From Chryseobacterium cupriresistens (lineage in GTDB: Bacteria; Bacteroidota; Bacteroidia; Flavobacteriales; Weeksellaceae), in assembly GCF_046614675.1 (NCBI RefSeq), contig NZ_JBKKJT010000002.1:682001-746000 (forward strand): DNA of 64,000 nt, in the 5' to 3' direction. The notes under the pieces are model-generated. The model ran no database searches. It was not told the origin of the DNA and saw only the letters and a list, made by a program, of their open reading frames with translations. The translations under genes were made by a program, and so were the position numbers. Positions 1-7,320 of this stretch are shown piece by piece. Each line of letters opens with the position of its first letter. Within the stretch, counting starts at the first letter, position 1.

Positions 1-702
1 GACGAAATTACTGCCATTGCTCAGGAATTCCAGATCCCTTTGATAGAAGATGCTGCTGAAGCCCTGGGCTCAACTTATAAAGGACAGGCTTGCGGTACAT
101 TCGGCCGTTTTGGAATTTTAAGTTTTAACGGAAATAAAATTATTACCACTTCAGGAGGTGGAGCTTTGGTTTGTCATACTCAGGAAGATAAAGATAAAAC
201 CGTTTTCCTTTCTACACAGGCCAGAGATAATGCTCCCCACTATCAGCACTCACACATCGGTTTCAACTACAGAATGAGCAATATTGTAGCAGGAATAGGA
301 AGAGGACAGATGGAAGTGCTTAAGGACAGGGTTGCTGCCCGTAGAGCAATGCACAATTTCTATGTTGACCTTTTCCGCAATATTGAAGGGGTAACTGTAC
401 TCTCAGAGTCGAATGATGATTTTTATTCCAACCACTGGTTATCTGCAGTGATTGTTGATCCGGAAATGACAGGAAAAAACAGAGAAGGTTTAAGACTTGC
501 ATTTTTAGAAGATAATATAGAATCAAGACCGCTTTGGAAACCTATGCATTTGCAGCCGGTTTTTGAAACTTCTCCTTATTATGGCGGGAATGTTTCTGAA
601 AAACTTTTTGATAACGGATTATGCCTTCCTTCAGGCTCTAATCTGTCAGAGGATGACAAAGAAAGAATAGCAAAGGTTGTTCATTCTTACTTTGGACTTT
701 AA
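1..702 (+). CDS. DegT/DnrJ/EryC1/StrS sugar aminotransferase, C-terminal part
   Basis: The reading frame is open from base 1, so the N-terminus lies outside the window. The family uses PLP to aminate a nucleotide-activated keto sugar for surface polysaccharide or glycoprotein glycans. Visible landmarks are the EDAAEALG stretch, whose Asp (bases 49-51) should hold the PLP ring nitrogen, and the catalytic Lys in NKIITTSGGG (bases 136-138). The end of the family, RPLWKPMHLQPVF, is intact. A sugar-phosphate transferase starts 15 bases downstream and rmlC follows, so this is the tail of a polysaccharide cluster. The trio resembles bacillosamine-type (PglE/PglC) gene sets, but substrate specificity cannot be read from the fragment. 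Confidence 0.9.
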   Translation, partial: DEITAIAQEFQIPLIEDAAEALGSTYKGQACGTFGRFGILSFNGNKIITTSGGGALVCHTQEDKDKTVFLSTQARDNAPHYQHSHIGFNYRMSNIVAGIGRGQMEVLKDRVAARRAMHNFYVDLFRNIEGVTVLSESNDDFYSNHWLSAVIVDPEMTGKNREGLRLAFLEDNIESRPLWKPMHLQPVFETSPYYGGNVSEKLFDNGLCLPSGSNLSEDDKERIAKVVHSYFGL

Positions 703-717
703 TATTATTTGAACTTA

Positions 718-1287
718 ATGAATCAGTATAAATATTGGAAAAAAGTTTTTGATTTTGTCTTATCGGCAATATTGATCCTTTTTCTTATGCCTGTACTGAT
801 TATTTTATTTGTGATTGCAAGTCTGGATACATCTTCCAACGGAATCTTTTTTCAGACCCGGATAGGGCAGTATGGAAAGCCTTTTACCATTTTTAAGATT
901 AAAACAATTCATGAACAGAAGAGAACATGCTCAAAAATAGGGCAGACTCTCAGAAAATTTAAGCTCGATGAATTTCCGCAATTGTTTAATATTGTAAAAG
1001 GTGATATGAGTTTTGTAGGTCCCAGGCCTGATATTGAAGGATATTACGATAAACTTGTCGGAGAAGACAGGAAAGTTCTGGAGCTGAAACCCGGGCTTAC
1101 CTGTGAAGCAAGTATTAAATATAGAGACGAAGAATACCTTCTGAAAAACCAGGAAGATCCTTTAGCTTACAATGATGAAGTGTTATTTCCGAACAAAGTA
1201 AAAATGAATCTGGACTATTTTGAAAAGATGTCTTTCAAAAACGATATAAAGATCTTGTTTAAAACATTAATAACCACATTGAAATAG
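718..1287 (+). CDS. Bacterial sugar transferase (PglC/WcaJ-type phosphoglycosyl transferase)
   Basis: A 189-residue monotopic phosphoglycosyl transferase that should move a sugar-1-phosphate from a UDP-sugar onto undecaprenyl phosphate, the first membrane step of a polysaccharide or glycan. One hydrophobic segment covers residues 10-36. The catalytic Asp-Glu dyad is D84-E85 in KLDEFPQLFNIVKGDMSFVGPRPD, the diagnostic motif of the family. The loop between FKIKT and the dyad is shorter than in many members. I chose the ATG at 718; a TTG three codons upstream is also in frame. It lies in one operon with the aminotransferase and rmlC. Confidence 0.9.
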   Translation: MNQYKYWKKVFDFVLSAILILFLMPVLIILFVIASLDTSSNGIFFQTRIGQYGKPFTIFKIKTIHEQKRTCSKIGQTLRKFKLDEFPQLFNIVKGDMSFVGPRPDIEGYYDKLVGEDRKVLELKPGLTCEASIKYRDEEYLLKNQEDPLAYNDEVLFPNKVKMNLDYFEKMSFKNDIKILFKTLITTLK

Positions 1288-1301
1288 AGTTTTTAACTAT
1301 T

Positions 1302-1847
1302 ATGAAAATTAAAGAAACCCCGCTTAAAGACTGCTACATCATAGAGCCTACCATATTTGAAGATGAAAGAGGCTACTTCTTTGAAAAGTTTAATGAAAAA
1401 AAATTCGAAGAACTTACCGGAATGAACGGGCACTTTGTGCAGGATAATATTTCCAGATCTTCCTACGGAGTATTAAGAGGCCTGCATCTTCAGAAAGGAG
1501 AACATGCCCAGGCAAAACTGGTTTCCTGTCTTGAAGGAAGCGTTTGGGATGTGGCTGTAGATCTTAGGGAAGATTCTCCTACATTCGGAAAATGGTTCGG
1601 AATAGAACTTACTGCTGAAAACAAATTACAGCTTTATGTGCCGAGAGGTTTCGGACATGGTTTTTCTGTATTAAGTACCCATGCTGTATTTTCGTATAAA
1701 TGTGATAATTTTTACAATAAAGAGTCAGAAGGCAGTGTAAAATTCAATGATCCTGATCTTAATATCGATTGGAAGGTAGATGAAAAAGATGCCATACTTT
1801 CCGAAAAAGATCAGAACGCTCCTGGATTTAAAGAAAAAAACTTTTAA
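1302..1847 (+). CDS. rfbC: dTDP-4-dehydrorhamnose 3,5-epimerase
   Basis: A 181-residue RmlC cupin that epimerises C3 and C5 of dTDP-4-keto-6-deoxyglucose on the way to dTDP-L-rhamnose. The catalytic pair is in its usual place: His62 in RGLHLQ and Tyr132 in FSYKCD; the family signature VPRGFGHGF is also present. Length is normal. It starts 14 bases after the sugar transferase and is the last gene of the polysaccharide cluster, followed at once by a strong terminator. No rmlA, rmlB or rmlD is in the window; they may lie to the left. Confidence 0.95.
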   Translation: MKIKETPLKDCYIIEPTIFEDERGYFFEKFNEKKFEELTGMNGHFVQDNISRSSYGVLRGLHLQKGEHAQAKLVSCLEGSVWDVAVDLREDSPTFGKWFGIELTAENKLQLYVPRGFGHGFSVLSTHAVFSYKCDNFYNKESEGSVKFNDPDLNIDWKVDEKDAILSEKDQNAPGFKEKNF

Positions 1848-1860
1848 AGCATATCCCTGA

Positions 1861-1892
1861 AAACCACTTTTATAAAGTGGTTTTTATTTTTT
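1861..1892 (+). terminator. Rho-independent terminator after rfbC
   Basis: A perfect ten-base stem AAACCACTTT/AAAGTGGTTT with a three-base loop is followed by a T-rich run. It closes the polysaccharide operon just before the rimO promoter. Confidence 0.85.
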
Positions 1893-1915
1893 AATCCTAA
1901 CTCTCCAATATTTTG

Positions 1916-1923
1916 TATCTTTG
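1916..1923 (+). promoter_or_regulatory. Bacteroidetes -7 element for rimO
   Basis: TATCTTTG matches the phylum's TAnnTTTG consensus exactly. It ends 19 bases before the rimO ATG, giving a leader of roughly 15 bases. It rules out the in-frame upstream TTG at 1913, which would sit inside the promoter. Confidence 0.75.
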
Positions 1924-1942
1924 CAGACTCAAAATCAAAACG

Positions 1943-3244
1943 ATGCGTACAAAATCTGTAGGGAAGAAGAAAATCAATGTAGTCACTCTTGGATGTTCCA
2001 AGAATGTATATGATTCTGAAGTATTAATGAGCCAGCTGAAAGCCAATGGCAAAGAAGTGGTTCACGAAGACCGTGGGGACATTGTGGTCATCAATACCTG
2101 CGGATTTATTGATAATGCCAAAGAAGAATCTATCAATACGATCCTCGATTACGTTGACGCTAAAAACAGAGGCGAGGTGGAAAAAGTATTCGTTACAGGA
2201 TGTCTGTCTGAAAGATATAAACCGGATCTGATCAAAGAAATCCCGGATGTAGATCAATATTTCGGAACAAGAGATCTTCCGGTACTTTTAAAACATCTGG
2301 GAGCAGATTATAAACATGAACTGGTAGGAGAAAGATTAACAACAACTCCAAAACATTACGCATACCTTAAAATTTCTGAGGGTTGTGACCGGCCATGCTC
2401 TTTCTGCGCCATCCCTTTGATGAGAGGAGGGCATATTTCAACACCCATCGAAAAACTGGTTTTGGAAGCTCAGAAACTGGCAAAAAAAGGGACAAAAGAA
2501 TTAATTCTTATTGCCCAGGATCTTACCTATTATGGGTTGGATCTGTATAAAAAAAGAGCATTAGGTGATCTTTTAAAAGAGTTGGTAAAAGTAGAAGGAG
2601 TAGAATGGATTCGTCTTCACTATGCTTTCCCAAGCGGTTTCCCTGAAGATGTTCTTGATATTATCCGCGAAGAACCTAAAATCTGTAATTATATAGATAT
2701 TCCTCTTCAGCACATCAATTCAGACTTGTTGAAATCTATGAAAAGAGGAACTACGCATGAGAAAACAGATGCCCTTTTAGGAAAATTCAGAGAGAAAGTT
2801 CCTGATATGGCAATCAGAACAACGCTTATTGTTGGATATCCCGGTGAAACAGAAGAAAGATTCCAGGAACTTAAAGAATGGGTAAGAGAGCAGAAGTTTG
2901 ACCGATTAGGATGTTTTACCTATTCGCATGAAGAGAATACTACAGCTTATGTTTTGGAAGATGATATTCCACAGGAAGTAAAAGAGGCAAGAGTAGAAGA
3001 AATTATGGAATTGCAGTCTCAGATTTCATGGGAAAAAAATCAGGAAAAAATCGGTAAAGTATTCAGATGTATTTTTGACCGTAAAGAAGGTAATTATTTC
3101 ATCGGAAGAACTGAGTACGATTCACCGGATGTAGATAATACGGTTTTGGTTTCAGCTGAAGATACTTATATTTCTATTGGTGAATTTGCAGACGTGAAAA
3201 TTACTTCTGCCGAAGAGTTTGACTTATACGGAGAGTTAGTTTAG
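1943..3244 (+). CDS. rimO: Ribosomal protein S12 methylthiotransferase
   Basis: A 433-residue radical SAM enzyme that adds a methylthio group to the conserved Asp of ribosomal protein S12. The N-terminal MTTase domain has its three cluster cysteines at C18 (TLGCSKN), C53 (NTCGF) and C87 (TGCLSE). The radical SAM cysteines are C148, C152 and C155 in CDRPCSFCAIP. A TRAM domain makes up the last 65 or so residues. SKN and SFCAIP point to RimO rather than MiaB. I start at the ATG at 1943 because the longer frame runs through the -7 element. The gene is monocistronic. Confidence 0.95.
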   Translation: MRTKSVGKKKINVVTLGCSKNVYDSEVLMSQLKANGKEVVHEDRGDIVVINTCGFIDNAKEESINTILDYVDAKNRGEVEKVFVTGCLSERYKPDLIKEIPDVDQYFGTRDLPVLLKHLGADYKHELVGERLTTTPKHYAYLKISEGCDRPCSFCAIPLMRGGHISTPIEKLVLEAQKLAKKGTKELILIAQDLTYYGLDLYKKRALGDLLKELVKVEGVEWIRLHYAFPSGFPEDVLDIIREEPKICNYIDIPLQHINSDLLKSMKRGTTHEKTDALLGKFREKVPDMAIRTTLIVGYPGETEERFQELKEWVREQKFDRLGCFTYSHEENTTAYVLEDDIPQEVKEARVEEIMELQSQISWEKNQEKIGKVFRCIFDRKEGNYFIGRTEYDSPDVDNTVLVSAEDTYISIGEFADVKITSAEEFDLYGELV

Positions 3245-3615
3245 CTAAAGGCTTACTAATCAAGTCAAAATAGTATTTCCAAAATCAAATTATTAATGAA
3301 AATTAACATAGAATTTTCTCGGTAATATATTTTTATTTTATTGATAATCATATAATTAGAGTTTTTTGTGTAATTAAGAATTTTTAATTTTCTTTTATAA
3401 TGTAATTAAAATCGAAAATTATCCTTAAATTTGCGCAAGAAGCAATATTTTTAAATCATGTGCTTTCAGCAAGTTAATCATTAAATAAGCTAAAAGTCAA
3501 TTGAAATAGTTATTGTATTACTTTGGCTTTGTTTTAATGTTCACAAGTTGAGATGTATCATCTCTTTTTGGAAATATTGATGAAAAAAAATGTAATTAAA
3601 AATCTTTAAAAACTT
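3245..3615. other. 371-base AT-rich intergenic region with a promoter and long leader
   Basis: No credible ORF on either strand. It holds an exact -7 element (3426-3433) and thus a predicted 5' leader of about 175-180 bases for the next gene. The 12-mer ATGTAATTAAAA occurs twice, at 3400-3411 (just before the promoter) and 3590-3601 (just before the start codon). No known riboswitch class is recognisable. Confidence 0.6.
3426..3433 (+). promoter_or_regulatory. -7 element upstream of the 3616 gene
   Basis: TAAATTTG fits TAnnTTTG exactly and is followed by GCGCAA, as at the 45683 promoter. It lies about 180 bases before the start codon, so the transcript would carry an unusually long leader. 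Confidence 0.5.
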
Positions 3616-4242
3616 ATGAAAAAATTTTTATTAACAGCAATTATGCTTGTTGGCCTTTCGGCTGTTTCTAAAGCTCAACAGGGGCGAGTGGGGATTAACA
3701 CAACCACACCTGCCGCGACTTTAGATGTAGTAGCAAACACTACGGATAATGCAAGACCTGACGCCTTATTAGTCCCTCGTATGACAGCAGCCGAATTATC
3801 CGCTAAGGATGATACTAGTGGAACATATGCTGCGCCTCAAAATGGAGCCATTGTTTACATTACTTCAGGAACCGGTACAGGAGCTAGAAAAGCTAAAATT
3901 ACTGGCCCTGGTTTCTATTATTTTGATAATACGGTTCCAGAATGGAAGCCTTTTGGGGGTGGTGCAGCTCCTTCAGGAATGACTGTAAGAGCACAAACAG
4001 CTTCTACAATCTCAGATGCAGACTTGAATAATGCAATCCTGGTTACTTCAAATGTTACATTTAACTTAGCTACATTAACGAAAACCAACGGTAAAACTAT
4101 TACATTTATAGATGCAACCAATGGAGCCTTCTTTAGTGTATCGGGAGCTCATAGTACTGCTTCAACGACACCTCTTCAATCAGGTGGATCTTTGTCTTAT
4201 ATTTGTGATGGGACAAACTGGTATAGCTATAGTTCATTCTAA
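3616..4242 (+). CDS. Secreted protein of the 'GIN-TTP-ATLDV / GFYYFD' family
   Basis: 208 residues of unknown function. A signal peptide ends near AKA-QQ (about residue 20). The mature start GRVGINTTTPAATLDV resembles motifs of tail-fibre-like and flavobacterial surface proteins; a later GFYYFDNTVPEWKPF motif recurs in the proteins at 4258 and 53609. The sequence is rich in Thr, Ser, Ala and Asn with no catalytic motif, as expected of a beta-rich structural or adhesive exoprotein. It carries no obvious T9SS sorting tail. The next gene starts 15 bases downstream and is probably co-transcribed. Confidence 0.7.
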   Translation: MKKFLLTAIMLVGLSAVSKAQQGRVGINTTTPAATLDVVANTTDNARPDALLVPRMTAAELSAKDDTSGTYAAPQNGAIVYITSGTGTGARKAKITGPGFYYFDNTVPEWKPFGGGAAPSGMTVRAQTASTISDADLNNAILVTSNVTFNLATLTKTNGKTITFIDATNGAFFSVSGAHSTASTTPLQSGGSLSYICDGTNWYSYSSF

Positions 4243-4257
4243 TAACAAAACACAATT

Positions 4258-4971
4258 ATGAAAGTATATTTAACATCAGCATTGTTTGCCATTGTTGCGG
4301 CATCAAGCACTTTTTTCGCTCAATTGAGATCAAATGGTACTGTCAGTGCTACAGTAGCTACACAATCCGTATTCTTAGATGCTTCTGCAAACGGCTTTAC
4401 AACATCAACTAGTAATGGTAAAGGATTAGCATTTCCTAGAACAAATTTAACTACGTTCACTTTTGTAACACCAGTAACTAGTGCACTTAATTTCCCTACA
4501 GCATATGATGGGATGATTGTATATAACTCCACTGCTGGTACTACTCCTGCTACAGGATCAGGTATCGGAAACCAAACGGTAGGTGTAGGTTTTTACTATT
4601 TCAGCAACCCTACTCCAACACCAGCATTCTCTTCGGCTTCAGGACAATGGTTACCATTAGGGTCTGCTCCGAAAGAAAATATTCTTACTACTGAAACTGT
4701 TACAAACAGACAAGTAAATAATGCGCAGATTTATGGTATCAAAGGAACTTTTACTGCAAATGGAACTACTACTGCAGTAACAATCCCAGCGCCAGGTGGA
4801 ATTACAGCATTGTACGGAATTACTATTTATAAGGCAGGTACTAATAATGTATATTCCAGAGAATTGTATTCATATGATATATCTACTGGAGCTGCTGTTA
4901 CAGGTTCTCCTAGTATGTCTGTAGTATATCCAAGTGGTACATATGATTATGTTTTAGAATATTTAAAATAG
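4258..4971 (+). CDS. Secreted protein, second member of the GFYYF family
   Basis: 237 residues of unknown function with a signal peptide (about 1-21, ending FFA-Q). It shares with its neighbour the block layout 'AFPRTNL ... YDGMIVYN ... GVGFYYFSNPT ... QWLPLG', equivalent to 'LVPRMTA ... NGAIVYI ... GFYYFDN ... WKPF' upstream. The C-terminal 80 residues are a separate beta-rich module without a motif I recognise. Thr, Ser, Asn and Gly are abundant. A clean terminator follows, so the two secreted genes form one unit. A role at the cell surface is inference only. Confidence 0.7.
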   Translation: MKVYLTSALFAIVAASSTFFAQLRSNGTVSATVATQSVFLDASANGFTTSTSNGKGLAFPRTNLTTFTFVTPVTSALNFPTAYDGMIVYNSTAGTTPATGSGIGNQTVGVGFYYFSNPTPTPAFSSASGQWLPLGSAPKENILTTETVTNRQVNNAQIYGIKGTFTANGTTTAVTIPAPGGITALYGITIYKAGTNNVYSRELYSYDISTGAAVTGSPSMSVVYPSGTYDYVLEYLK

Positions 4972-4992
4972 TATAATACTTAATTATATAAT

Positions 4993-5021
4993 AAAAACCA
5001 ATGAGAAATCATTGGTTTTTT
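4993..5021 (+). terminator. Terminator of the secreted-protein pair
   Basis: A twelve-base stem AAAAACCAATGA/TCATTGGTTTTT around a GAAA loop, running into T residues. Confidence 0.85.
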
Positions 5022-5502
5022 GCTTTTTACAGAGAAGGATGTTCTTTTATTTTTTCGGGTAATACATCGTGATTGAATCACTTTTTGAACAATTGAAATC
5101 AAATATGGACTGATAATGAATCAGACTTTACATTTTAACAAAATAAAAAGGTGTTAAAAATCAATTGCATAATCTCAACAGATGAAGCTAAAGAGCTTCT
5201 GAGAAAAGTTTTTTCCTAAAGTTGAATTTTAAGACTTTAAAATTTTAACAAGTAGTTTTGAAATTTTATTTTAACTCTATGATTTTTGTAAAATATTGAT
5301 TATCAATCTATTTTAGATTTGTTGTTTTTAAATTATGCATGAATTAGTTAATTATGTTAACTTTTTAGATCTTTTTTTAACATTTTTTAACAGTGTAACT
5401 TAAAAGCCCTATTTATAGTGCTTTGCAAGGATTGTTAACTTTTTATTAGTGTTTTGTTAACTGATTTTAACATATGGAGTAGGGTTTTCTGAAGATTCCT
5501 GA

Positions 5503-5510
5503 TACTTTTG
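5503..5510 (+). promoter_or_regulatory. -7 element of the rlpA-like gene
   Basis: TACTTTTG fits TAnnTTTG exactly, 27 bases before the ATG. Confidence 0.7.
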
Positions 5511-5537
5511 TCCCGTCAAAACCAATAAAAGTTCAAA

Positions 5538-5909
5538 ATGATGAAAAGATTCATTCTCGTAATCATAATGATGATTTCAACCCTAGGTGTTTACTCATTT
5601 ACAAGTAATACCTTAGATGCGAAAAAAACAAGTTATGCATCGTACTACCACGATAGATTTAACGGTAGAAAAACCGCTAGTGGAGAAATCTTTGATAATT
5701 CAAAGTTTACTGCAGCAAACAGAACGCTTCCATTTGGAACAAACGTTAAGGTAACCAACCTTAAAAATGGTAAAGAGGTAATAGTGAGAATTAATGACAG
5801 AGGGCCTTACCATTCATCAAGATCTTTAGATATGTCTAAAGCTGCGTTCGATGAGATTGGAGATATCAGTCATGGTACTATTCCAGTCGAATATGAAATT
5901 GTCGATTAA
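5538..5909 (+). CDS. RlpA-like double-psi beta-barrel protein
   Basis: A 123-residue exported protein with a signal peptide (about 1-21) and a single RlpA-type double-psi beta-barrel: YASYYHDRFNGRKTASGE, FTAANRTLPFGT and RINDRGPY are the family's signature blocks. RlpA proteins are septal lytic transglycosylases or expansin-like wall proteins acting on denuded glycan strands. This one is far shorter than E. coli RlpA and lacks the C-terminal SPOR domain, so septal targeting by glycan binding is not expected. The start could be either of two adjacent ATGs (5538 or 5541). It is monocistronic with its own promoter and terminator. Confidence 0.85.
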   Translation: MMKRFILVIIMMISTLGVYSFTSNTLDAKKTSYASYYHDRFNGRKTASGEIFDNSKFTAANRTLPFGTNVKVTNLKNGKEVIVRINDRGPYHSSRSLDMSKAAFDEIGDISHGTIPVEYEIVD

Positions 5910-5925
5910 TTTTATGATTTAAATT

Positions 5926-5957
5926 AAAAAAAGCCAGCTGATTCAGCTGGCTTTTTG
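5926..5957. terminator. Bidirectional terminator between rlpA-like gene and xth
   Basis: A perfect stem AAAAAGCCAGCTG/CAGCTGGCTTTTT with an ATT loop has T-runs on both strands and serves two convergent genes. Confidence 0.9.
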
Positions 5958-5971
5958 TATGGATATCTGTT

Positions 5972-6736
5972 TTATACATCCAGTTCGACTAAAGCAGGAC
6001 AATGGTCGGAATGTACCGCTTCCTTTAAAATGACAGCCCTGCTGAGCTTATCCTTTAAACTATAGGAAGTGAAATTATAATCCAGTCTCCAGCCTTTATT
6101 TCTTTCCCTTGAGTTTTGTCTGTAGCTCCACCATGTATAATTGTCAGGTTCATTGTTAAAGAACCTGAAACTGTCAATCAGTTCGCATTCATTGATAAAA
6201 TTGGTCATCCATTCTCTTTCCATAGGAAGAAACCCTGAAACATTCTTTAAACCGACAGGATTGTGAATATCGATAGCCTCGTGGCAGATATTAAAGTCTC
6301 CGGAGATAATAAGATTAGGAATTTCTTTTTTTAAATTTTTAATATACCCAAGAAAGTCATGGCAGAACTGCATTTTAAAATCTAACCTCTCAATATTAGA
6401 TGCAGAAGGAACATATACCGAAATCGCGGAAAATCCGTCAAAATCTGCACGGATGATTCTTCCTTCATTATCATAGCTTTCGATACCACAACCATACTCT
6501 ACATGGTTGGGTTTTATTTTTGAGGCAATTCCGACCCCGCTGTAGCCTTTTCTTACCGCTGAGTGCCAATAACTGTGATATCCCAATTTTTCAAGGCTTT
6601 CGATGTCTATCTGATCGTTTCCGGCCTTACTCTCCTGAATACAGATGATATCCGGATCGGCAGTCTTCAGCCAGCCCAGAAAATCTTTCGTAAAAGCCGC
6701 CCTGATTCCATTAACATTGTAGGTGATTAATCTCAT
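5972..6736 (-). CDS. xth: Exodeoxyribonuclease III (AP endonuclease)
   Basis: A 254-residue EEP-fold Mg-dependent nuclease that cleaves 5' of abasic sites and trims 3' ends in base-excision repair. Conserved blocks: ITYNVNGIRAA at the start, CIQESKA with the metal Glu, ISGDFNICHE with the catalytic Asp-Asn, and SDHCPALVELDV with the terminal catalytic Asp-His. The start is the ATG at 6736 (MRLITYN); a longer frame begins with a TTG that is part of the -7 element TACATTTG. Monocistronic. Confidence 0.95.
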   Translation of the reverse strand: MRLITYNVNGIRAAFTKDFLGWLKTADPDIICIQESKAGNDQIDIESLEKLGYHSYWHSAVRKGYSGVGIASKIKPNHVEYGCGIESYDNEGRIIRADFDGFSAISVYVPSASNIERLDFKMQFCHDFLGYIKNLKKEIPNLIISGDFNICHEAIDIHNPVGLKNVSGFLPMEREWMTNFINECELIDSFRFFNNEPDNYTWWSYRQNSRERNKGWRLDYNFTSYSLKDKLSRAVILKEAVHSDHCPALVELDV

Positions 6737-6754
6737 AAACAAAATAAATTTTTT

Positions 6755-6762
6755 CAAATGTA
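6755..6762 (-). promoter_or_regulatory. -7 element of xth
   Basis: On the minus strand TACATTTG fits TAnnTTTG, 18 bases before the ATG. Its last three bases are the rejected TTG start. Confidence 0.75.
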
Positions 6763-6770
6763 GGGAAATA

Positions 6771-6805
6771 AAAAAAGCCGGTTCTGAATTTCAAATCCGA
6801 CTTTT
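6771..6805 (-). terminator. Terminator of the MliC-like gene
   Basis: A 16-pair stem with one mismatch; on the minus strand it runs from AAAAGTCGG to CCGGCTTTT and ends in a long T-tract. Confidence 0.7.
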
Positions 6806-6824
6806 ATATACTGAGTAAGTGATT

Positions 6825-7202
6825 TTAATTTTTAAAAACTGTTTTACCGTCTTTTGTCAGTTCTATTTCCTCGCCTTTTCCTCTCAGTTCATAATGGTCA
6901 TTCTTGTACCATATTCCTGATGCAGGTTTTTGTCCCTGAAGCTCAATGGTTTCATTGTTGAATACTACAGTAGCCGTATTTTTGGTATTGTTGAAAGTCA
7001 TATCCAGGGTTTTCCCGTTCTTGTCTTTCGAAGTACTTTTTACAATTTCATCCTGAGTACCTGAAACAGCTGCTGAATCAGATGGCTTGGATACAACACT
7101 GTCTACAGAAGCGGGAGTGGAATCTGTTGTTGTCTTTTCTTTATTACATGAGGTTAAAAATAATGCTGAGAATGCTGCTGCAATAAAAATGTGTTTTTTC
7201 AT
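6825..7202 (-). CDS. MliC-like lipoprotein (putative C-type lysozyme inhibitor)
   Basis: A 125-residue lipoprotein: signal peptide with lipobox ALFLTSC (Cys19), a Thr/Ser-rich linker to about residue 50, then a ~70-residue domain. The domain has the MliC/PliC pattern 'DMTFNNTKNTATVVFNNETIEL ... ASGIWYKNDHYELRGKGEEIELTKDGKTVFKN': the S-G-x-x-Y and (W/R)GKG(D/E) blocks are the lysozyme-binding elements of that family. Role: periplasmic or outer-membrane protection from c-type lysozyme. The paired cysteines of some MliC proteins are absent. Family call is from motif recall, so moderately sure. Confidence 0.7.
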   Translation of the reverse strand: MKKHIFIAAAFSALFLTSCNKEKTTTDSTPASVDSVVSKPSDSAAVSGTQDEIVKSTSKDKNGKTLDMTFNNTKNTATVVFNNETIELQGQKPASGIWYKNDHYELRGKGEEIELTKDGKTVFKN

Positions 7203-7247
7203 AAATATATATTTAAGGTTGTCTGTTGATATGCAAAATAAGTGCCT

Positions 7248-7290
7248 TAAAAAAGAGGCGGAAAAAATCTTGCGATTTTTTCCGCCTTTA
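7248..7290 (-). terminator. Terminator of porX
   Basis: A perfect 14-base stem AGGCGGAAAAAATC/GATTTTTTCCGCCT with a TTGC loop, followed on the minus strand by a T-run. Confidence 0.85.
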
Positions 7291-7320
7291 AACCCAAAAT
7301 TAAATAAACTATGAAAAAAA

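Larger units (their letters stand above)
4972..5537. other. 566-base very AT-rich intergenic region
   Basis: No ORF that I can support. After the terminator comes the odd palindrome GTGATTGAATCAC (5069-5081). In the right half, GTTAAC hexamers recur at 5356, 5434 and 5456, two of them inside the same 12-mer GTTAACTTTTTA (5356-5367 and 5434-5445). The rlpA-like promoter is at 5503-5510. The density of GTTAAC sites suggests regulatory or architectural protein binding, but this is inference. Confidence 0.5.

Noticed and set aside
7087..7314. 75-codon plus-strand ORF across the MliC-like gene start and the porX terminator
   Set aside because: It runs through a strong terminator hairpin and antisense to a lipoprotein gene; no family features.
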